5,846 nt of DNA from Clostridia bacterium. GTDB lineage: Bacteria > Bacillota > Peptococcia > Peptococcales > SKKY01. The notes below the pieces were generated by a model. That model made no database searches, had not been told where the DNA came from, and was given only the letters and a program-made list of their open reading frames with translations. A program made the translations under genes and the position numbers. Below, in pieces: positions 1 to 3,891 of this stretch (position 1 is its first letter; each line of letters opens with the position of its first letter). Location of the stretch: contig SKKY01000064.1 in assembly GCA_007123515.1 (NCBI GenBank), forward strand, positions 1 to 5,846. Direction: 5' to 3'.

Positions 1-36
1 GTGTACCTCTGGTATACCAGAGGTACACGTCCCCAA
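1..36. repeat. Palindromic element, copy A (cut by window edge)
   Basis: Positions 1-28 are a perfect inverted repeat with 14-bp arms centred on 14/15, in the core GGTATACC. The right arm continues with GTCCCCAA at 29-36, so the full palindrome probably extends to the left of the window with the complement TTGGGGAC. The element is related to the copy at 1931-1992: over 1-36 versus 1948-1983, 30 of 36 positions match. It lies downstream of the c-di-GMP gene stop at 56-58. A short GC-capped palindrome with GGGGAC/GTCCCC ends, repeated in intergenic DNA, resembles REP-type elements mobilised by REP-associated (Y1/IS200-like) tyrosine transposases, but no such gene is present here, so that family assignment is inference. 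Confidence 0.8.
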
Positions 37-52
37 CTCTTTTCTTTTTTCT
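1..52 (+). terminator. Possible intrinsic terminator (hairpin plus T-rich run)
   Basis: On the plus strand the 1-28 hairpin (likely longer, including GTCCCC) is followed by a T-rich run, CTCTTTTCTTTTTTCTT, at about 37-53. This could end transcription of a gene entering from the left. On the minus strand the same hairpin lies just after the c-di-GMP gene stop, but any U-tract for that direction would be outside the window. The T-run is interrupted by C, which weakens the call. Confidence 0.3.
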
Positions 53-55
53 TGC

Positions 56-1840
56 TTAGCGCGCGAGGCAGATGCTCTGGTCGTATTTTTTGCACATGGC
101 TTTTAATTTTGTGGCTTCTTCGCTGATTTCATAAATTGTGCTGAAGCTATGGTTTTCACTGTCGATAACGGCTATGGAAAGGTTGGTTAAAGGAAATTTT
201 TGGTGAGTTCCTCTGCGGTTCTTTTCGTAGAAATAGCCTTTTTCAAGGTCTTTTTCTGAAAAGAAGAGCCATTTCTGATCTTCAAATTCCTCAATGATGG
301 TTTGTGCAAGATCGGTAGCCTCTTTTTGGCTGCAATAGGCAGTCACCACAAAATCATCGCCACCTATATGACCAATAAAAGCGCTGCTTTTTAAAAACTG
401 ATCGGTCAGTCTTCTGATAATTTGTCCTGTCATCGAAATCATAGCATCCCCTTTTTCAAATCCGTACTGATCGTTAAAGGGTTTGAAGTTATCCAGATCA
501 AGATACAAAATACAATACGAGCGATTGGATCGCAAACATTCCTGCAGGTTTTTTTCAATCAGGATATTACCCGGCAGACCGGTTAAGGGGTTAGCGTGCT
601 TGGCAATCGTTAATTCAATCTGGCTGGTGCTTTCTAACAGATCTTTAATTGTGACAATCCCGAAGTACTGATTGTTTTTGGTGATAATAAGGTGATCGTA
701 AATGGTTTCATCACTGCGATTGATGCTGTATTTCGAAACTTCCTTAATCGGCATATAGTAGTCAACCACCAGCGGTTCGCAGTCCATCAGCTTATCAACC
801 GTCTTTTTTAAAAATAACTCAAGTCCATACTGCCTGCCGATGAATGAATAAAACTTATTTCTCATCACCAGCCCTCGTACATGATGGTTTTGAAGAACAG
901 GAACCCCAAGAACGGAAGGATTTTTTCTGAAAATCTTTTCAAGATCATATCCTGTGGCCTGGATGTCAACGCTTAGTTGCTCGCTGGCAAGACTTCCCAC
1001 CTGCAGGGACAGCGGAAAATTTGTGCTGTACGTATCATGAACGGAGCTTATGGTGCAGATTTCTTCTTTAACAGCCGCCGGAACTTCAAAGTCGTCCGCA
1101 GAAGGACGCTTTATGTAATACCCCTGACCGTAATCTACGCCGATATTAATTAATGTCTCTAATTCCATGGCCGTTTCAATACCTTCAGCGATTAATTTAA
1201 TATTACTCGACTCGCAAAAGCTTTTGAAAGTTTTAATCAGCGACTGTTTGGTATAATCTTTATCGATATCGCGAACCAGTTCCATATCAACCTTTAGAAA
1301 ATGCGGACGGGTTCTGATCAGCATCATCAGATTCGAGTAACCCGTGCCGACATCATCCACCGCAATTTTATAGCCCTGCGACTTGTAATGATTCAGCGCT
1401 TTCTGATACAATTCAACCGAATCGATACCGCTGTGCTCTGTAATTTCAAATACAATGTTATCAGCAGAGAAATGATAGTCAGCCAGCGATTTCTTCGTCA
1501 GGCCACTCTGGTAGGCGGGGTCATTGAAAATATTAGCATCGACATTGATAAAAAGAAGCTGGTGCTTAGAGATAAAGGTTTGTGAACTCTGCAACGCCCT
1601 TTGGCGGCAGGTGTACTCAAGATCCCAAAGCATATCATTTCGTTTGGCAAAGTCTAAAAGAACCAGCGGAGAATGAAAGTCACTCTTCTCCGGGCCGCGG
1701 CTAAGCGCTTCATAGCCCAGGACCGTACCATCCTTTAAATTAATAATCGGTTGAAAAAAAGTAGTGATCTTATTCGTATTAATAATTCGTAAAAACTCGT
1801 AATACTGCAAATACGATTGCGTATAGTCTATGATAGTCAA
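56..1840 (-). CDS. c-di-GMP phosphodiesterase, EAL-CBS-GGDEF
   Basis: This is a 594-residue soluble protein with no signal peptide or membrane segment. An EAL domain (about residues 20-255) has the usual catalytic set: E44-A-L, N99, E132 (FEITE), D162-D163 (DDVGTGYSNL), K183, E219 (AEGIET) and Q239 (QGYY). It should therefore hydrolyse c-di-GMP to pGpG. A CBS pair follows (about 299-403), probably binding a nucleotide and regulating the enzyme. A GGDEF-type domain (about 416-590) carries GGDDF at 493-497; the fourth position is D instead of E, and the RxxD inhibitory site is replaced by KSSA (484-487). Cyclase activity is doubtful, though the metal-site LDLDNF is kept. The start chosen is TTG at 1838-1840, 10 nt after AGGAG. 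A longer reading from TTG at 1874-1876 lacks a ribosome site, and GTG at 1847-1849 is too close to AGGAG. The gene is monocistronic in view and divergent from tilS. The domain order is confident; the start and net activity are less so. Confidence 0.93.
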   Translation of the reverse strand: MTIIDYTQSYLQYYEFLRIINTNKITTFFQPIINLKDGTVLGYEALSRGPEKSDFHSPLVLLDFAKRNDMLWDLEYTCRQRALQSSQTFISKHQLLFINVDANIFNDPAYQSGLTKKSLADYHFSADNIVFEITEHSGIDSVELYQKALNHYKSQGYKIAVDDVGTGYSNLMMLIRTRPHFLKVDMELVRDIDKDYTKQSLIKTFKSFCESSNIKLIAEGIETAMELETLINIGVDYGQGYYIKRPSADDFEVPAAVKEEICTISSVHDTYSTNFPLSLQVGSLASEQLSVDIQATGYDLEKIFRKNPSVLGVPVLQNHHVRGLVMRNKFYSFIGRQYGLELFLKKTVDKLMDCEPLVVDYYMPIKEVSKYSINRSDETIYDHLIITKNNQYFGIVTIKDLLESTSQIELTIAKHANPLTGLPGNILIEKNLQECLRSNRSYCILYLDLDNFKPFNDQYGFEKGDAMISMTGQIIRRLTDQFLKSSAFIGHIGGDDFVVTAYCSQKEATDLAQTIIEEFEDQKWLFFSEKDLEKGYFYEKNRRGTHQKFPLTNLSIAVIDSENHSFSTIYEISEEATKLKAMCKKYDQSICLAR

Positions 1841-1850
1841 AGCAGTCACA

Positions 1851-1855
1851 CTCCT
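1851..1855 (-). promoter_or_regulatory. Shine-Dalgarno AGGAG of the c-di-GMP gene
   Basis: AGGAG on the minus strand is the only good ribosome site near the 5' end of the gene and favours the TTG start at 1840 (10-nt spacing). It partly overlaps one arm of a 5-bp stem, ACACT (1866-1862) with AGTGT (1852-1848), whose loop holds the rest of the site. Mild occlusion of the ribosome site is possible but the stem is short. Confidence 0.6.
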
Positions 1856-1888
1856 ACGAGTAGTGTACAACGACAAGCAACAGAGTAG

Positions 1889-1917
1889 ATTATCAGAATG
1901 TTAAAAACAGGTTAAAA
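1889..1917 (-). promoter_or_regulatory. Candidate promoter of the c-di-GMP gene
   Basis: On the minus strand, GATAAT at 1894-1889 matches five of six bases of a sigma-A -10 box. A 17-bp spacer leads to TTTTAA at 1917-1912, a poor -35 match (three of six). A start near 1882 would give a leader of roughly 40 nt before the TTG codon. The sequence around it is very T-rich on this strand, which raises the chance of an accidental match. Confidence 0.35.
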
Positions 1918-1930
1918 AAAGCGTGGAAAA

Positions 1931-1992
1931 GTTAAACCATTGGGGACGTTTCCCTTTGGTATAACAGAGGGAAACGTCCCCAATGGTGTAAC
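1931..1992. repeat. Palindromic element, copy B (complete, 62 bp)
   Basis: This is an inverted repeat of 31 position pairs centred on 1961/1962, with mispairs only at 1935/1988, 1956/1967 (a G-T wobble) and 1959/1964. The longest uninterrupted stem is 20 bp (1936-1955 with 1968-1987) and includes TTGGGGACG and CGTCCCCAA. It is related to copy A at the left edge. It sits between the divergent c-di-GMP gene and tilS, upstream of both Shine-Dalgarno sites. No T-run follows on the plus strand, so it is not a typical terminator for that direction; on the minus strand it lies upstream of the gene. A REP-like mobile palindrome is the best guess; a regulatory hairpin in the tilS leader is an alternative. 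Confidence 0.85.
1957..1965 (+). promoter_or_regulatory. Candidate extended -10 for tilS inside the palindrome
   Basis: TGGTATAAC at the centre of the palindrome fits the extended -10 pattern TGnTATAAT with one mismatch in the hexamer. No good -35 box lies 16-18 bp upstream. Transcription would start near 1972, within the right arm, about 55 nt before the tilS start. No better plus-strand promoter is visible between the two genes. The match may simply be a property of the repeat core, since copy A has TGGTATACC. Confidence 0.25.
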
Positions 1993-2010
1993 ACTTAGGG
2001 ACACTTCTTG
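1984..2010 (+). repeat. Possible degenerate partial copy of the palindromic element
   Basis: GGTGTAACA (1985-1993) repeats GGTATAACA (1959-1966 region) with one change in its first eight bases, and TTAGGGACA (1995-2003) resembles the TTGGGGACG arm end. The segment abuts copy B and runs into the tilS ribosome site. It could be the decayed remains of a tandem unit. The match is short and may be chance. Confidence 0.25.
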
Positions 2011-2013
2011 TTT

Positions 2014-2019
2014 GGGAGG
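2014..2019 (+). promoter_or_regulatory. Shine-Dalgarno GGGAGG of tilS, deciding the start
   Basis: GGGAGG ends 6 nt before GTG at 2026 and 9 nt before GTG at 2029, so either GTG is a good start. A TTG at 2008, which would extend the frame, lies upstream of this site and cannot use it. Confidence 0.7.
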
Positions 2020-2025
2020 TTTTGT

Positions 2026-3819
2026 GTGGTGGCGGATTTGCTGGAGAAAAAGATGGAAGTGCATATGGAGGCGGCTGGGCTTGATGCTCTGAGTTTGCGT
2101 GGCCGGACGTGTCTTTTGGGACTCTCGGGCGGGCCGGATTCGATGGCGCTTTTTGTGGTGCTGGAAAAATTGTCGCGGACGCTTGGTTTTGAGCTGGTGG
2201 CTTGTCATATTAACCACCGGTTAAGGGGCGAGCAGGCTGATCGGGAACAGGAATCGCTAAGGCTTCTTTGCAGGGAACGTGATGTCGCTTTTGAGGAAAC
2301 CAGTGTGGATGTGGCGGATTTTGCTCAGCGTGAGGGCCTTTCCACGCAGGCGGCCGGGCACCTTGTCCGCAAGGCTTTTTTCCGCAAAGTGGCGAAAGAG
2401 CATGGCGCCTCGCACCTTTTTTTGGCCCATCATCTTGACGACCGGATTGAAAGTTTTATGATGCATCTGTTGCACGGAGCCGGATCCGGCGGGCTTACCA
2501 CATTACCGCTGATCGATACCTATAGTACGCATCCGCATCTTAGTGTCGTCCGCCCCCTGTACCAAACTACAAAAAAAGAGATTCTGGATTTTTGCAAAGA
2601 GCAGGAGATTCCCTTCTTTGAGGATCCGAGTAATGCCGAATCGACCTATACCCGTAACAGCATCCGTCTGGAACTCTTGCCGCATCTTGAAGCCCGCTAC
2701 AATCCGAATCTTAGTGAAACGCTCTCCCGCACGATCGAGATCCTTTCAGAAGAAAGCCAGGTGCTTACCAAGCTAACAGACGATTTTTTCACTAAACACA
2801 TGGTGATTCATCCGGTTACTGATCCGGATGTTGACCCAAAGCGTGATCCGGACAATGAGGCAGGAGTCATTATCAGCGTGGATAAAAAAGCCTTCCAAAA
2901 ACAGGAAAAGGCCATTCAGCGCCGGATTGTAACCGAACTATGTAAAAGCATCATCCCCGCAAAAGAAGCCGAAGGGGCCCTGGACCGAAAGGAGCACGAT
3001 GCGCACGATGACGCTCGACCGATGCAGGCGTTGCCGGGCTATACATTCGAAAAAACAGAGACCATCATCAGCCTCTTAATAGAAGAAAGAGGACTGCGCT
3101 ATTACAAACTCTCATCGTCATACTATCTGGAGATTCGTTATGACCGGCTGCTCATCATCAAGGGGAATCTTGACCAGCAAATCGCAGAAAAAAAAATCCG
3201 GCAGATTCAGGAGTTCTGTCACGGAGAAATAAGCAGAGTTCAGGGGCGTCTGGAATTCACGATTGTCACGGATTCTGACGAGACTGATTCATGTAAAACT
3301 GATTCAAATGAAAATGATTGGAAAGAAATAGGGACAGCAAGCTTTGAATGCCGAATACCGCTTGTGCTGGAGCCGTCCGAAATCCGGGCGATCGAGCAGC
3401 TAATCAGCGAGAAGGCATCAGATAATAATCAATCGCAGGATGACAAACAAGATCAGGATCAAAAACAAGAGGCTAAAAAGCAAAGCAGCCTCGATGCAAT
3501 CGATCAAAAAATCCTGGGCCATCTGCTACCCGAATCATACACATCAGCATCAGCACCACTCAAACTTCGCACCCGATGTCCCGGTGATCAGATCCGACCG
3601 CAAAAAGGCAGAAACAAACCACTAAAAAAGTACCTGATCGAAAAAAAGATTCCCAAAGATCATCGCGACGATCTGATGCTTTTGACAAGCGGATCAGACA
3701 TCCTTTGGATTCCGGAATTAGGCGTCATCAGCGAGGCATTTTTTGCAAAAGATGACAGCGAAAGACAACAGAATGAAAAAAATATGTTAAAAATTACATT
3801 TATCCCAAACAGCGTTTGA
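2026..3819 (+). CDS. tilS: tRNA(Ile)-lysidine synthetase TilS, expanded
   Basis: TilS uses ATP and lysine to convert C34 of the CAU-anticodon tRNA-Ile to lysidine, so that the tRNA reads AUA and is charged with isoleucine; it is normally essential and cytosolic. The N-terminal PP-loop ATPase domain is clear: SGGPDS at residues 34-39, NHRLRGEQADREQE, AHHLDD at 134-139, and EDPSN with YTRNSIR. The C-terminal TilS domain is also clear from about 511 (LRTRCPGDQIRP, KKYLIEKKIPKDHRDDL, ILWIPELGVISEAF). At 597 residues it is well above the usual 430-480. The excess lies in hydrophilic inserts at about 266-280, 316-331, 415-434 (a five-residue repeat) and 466-487 (Q/D/K-rich). Two usually conserved places differ: HHxDDQxET reads HHLDDRIES, and the arginine of the AR..RY segment appears to be H112. 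The frame is open throughout. GTG at 2026 is chosen by GGGAGG; GTG 2029 or ATG 2052 are alternatives. ftsH follows after 72 bp. Confidence 0.95.
   Translation: MVADLLEKKMEVHMEAAGLDALSLRGRTCLLGLSGGPDSMALFVVLEKLSRTLGFELVACHINHRLRGEQADREQESLRLLCRERDVAFEETSVDVADFAQREGLSTQAAGHLVRKAFFRKVAKEHGASHLFLAHHLDDRIESFMMHLLHGAGSGGLTTLPLIDTYSTHPHLSVVRPLYQTTKKEILDFCKEQEIPFFEDPSNAESTYTRNSIRLELLPHLEARYNPNLSETLSRTIEILSEESQVLTKLTDDFFTKHMVIHPVTDPDVDPKRDPDNEAGVIISVDKKAFQKQEKAIQRRIVTELCKSIIPAKEAEGALDRKEHDAHDDARPMQALPGYTFEKTETIISLLIEERGLRYYKLSSSYYLEIRYDRLLIIKGNLDQQIAEKKIRQIQEFCHGEISRVQGRLEFTIVTDSDETDSCKTDSNENDWKEIGTASFECRIPLVLEPSEIRAIEQLISEKASDNNQSQDDKQDQDQKQEAKKQSSLDAIDQKILGHLLPESYTSASAPLKLRTRCPGDQIRPQKGRNKPLKKYLIEKKIPKDHRDDLMLLTSGSDILWIPELGVISEAFFAKDDSERQQNEKNMLKITFIPNSV
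3268..3327 (+). repeat. 15-bp tandem repeat inside tilS (about 4 units)
   Basis: Four in-frame 15-bp units encode TDSDE / TDSCK / TDSNE / NDWKE (TilS residues 415-434). Units two and three begin with the same nine bases, ACTGATTCA, and unit one has ACGGATTCT. The fourth unit is weaker. Because the unit is a multiple of three, gain or loss of copies keeps the reading frame. This is an insert between conserved parts of TilS and probably forms an acidic surface loop. Confidence 0.65.
3421..3486 (+). repeat. Low-complexity Q/D/K-rich segment inside tilS
   Basis: Residues 466-487 of TilS consist almost entirely of Q, D, K, N, E and S, encoded by repeated CAA/CAG and GAT/GAC codons. The segment joins the middle region to the C-terminal TilS domain and is likely a disordered linker. 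It shows codon-level simplicity without a clean repeat unit, consistent with replication slippage. Confidence 0.6.
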
Positions 3820-3844
3820 AAAAAAGCGAATCTTATGATAAAGT
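3816..3844 (+). promoter_or_regulatory. Candidate ftsH promoter overlapping the tilS stop
   Basis: TTGAAA (3816-3821, five of six matches to the -35 consensus) is followed after 17 bp by TAAAGT (3839-3844, four of six), preceded by TG at 3836-3837 as in an extended -10. Transcription would begin near 3851, giving a leader of about 40 nt. The -35 overlaps the tilS stop codon. ftsH may thus have its own promoter in addition to read-through from tilS. AT-rich sequence makes a chance match possible. Confidence 0.4.
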
Positions 3845-3878
3845 TTATTAGTATTACTTTGAATAGAGATTGACTTGG

Positions 3879-3884
3879 AAGGAG
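3879..3884 (+). promoter_or_regulatory. Shine-Dalgarno AAGGAG of ftsH
   Basis: AAGGAG is followed by 7 nt and then GTG at 3892. This is near-ideal spacing and fixes the ftsH start at a GTG codon. The resulting N-terminus (MNRIFKNLAIYLLIV) is typical of FtsH. Confidence 0.85.
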
Positions 3885-3891
3885 AACCTTT

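Noticed and set aside
1301..1585. 94-residue plus-strand open frame inside the c-di-GMP gene
   Set aside because: It is opposite the conserved EAL catalytic motifs; the minus strand is the coding one.
1889..1917. Sigma-D (flagellar type) promoter for the c-di-GMP gene
   Set aside because: The -10 area matches GCCGATAT at only about five of eight positions and no TAAA lies at the right spacing.
1..1992. CRISPR array or insertion-sequence ends
   Set aside because: Only two palindromic copies 1.9 kb apart flank a normal gene; there are no regular spacers, no transposase and no visible target duplication.
1912..2217. 101-residue minus-strand open frame across the palindrome and tilS start
   Set aside because: It overlaps the conserved TilS N-terminus, includes both arms of the palindrome, has no recognisable domain, and its composition (H, K, R, P, Q rich) is that of an antisense shadow.
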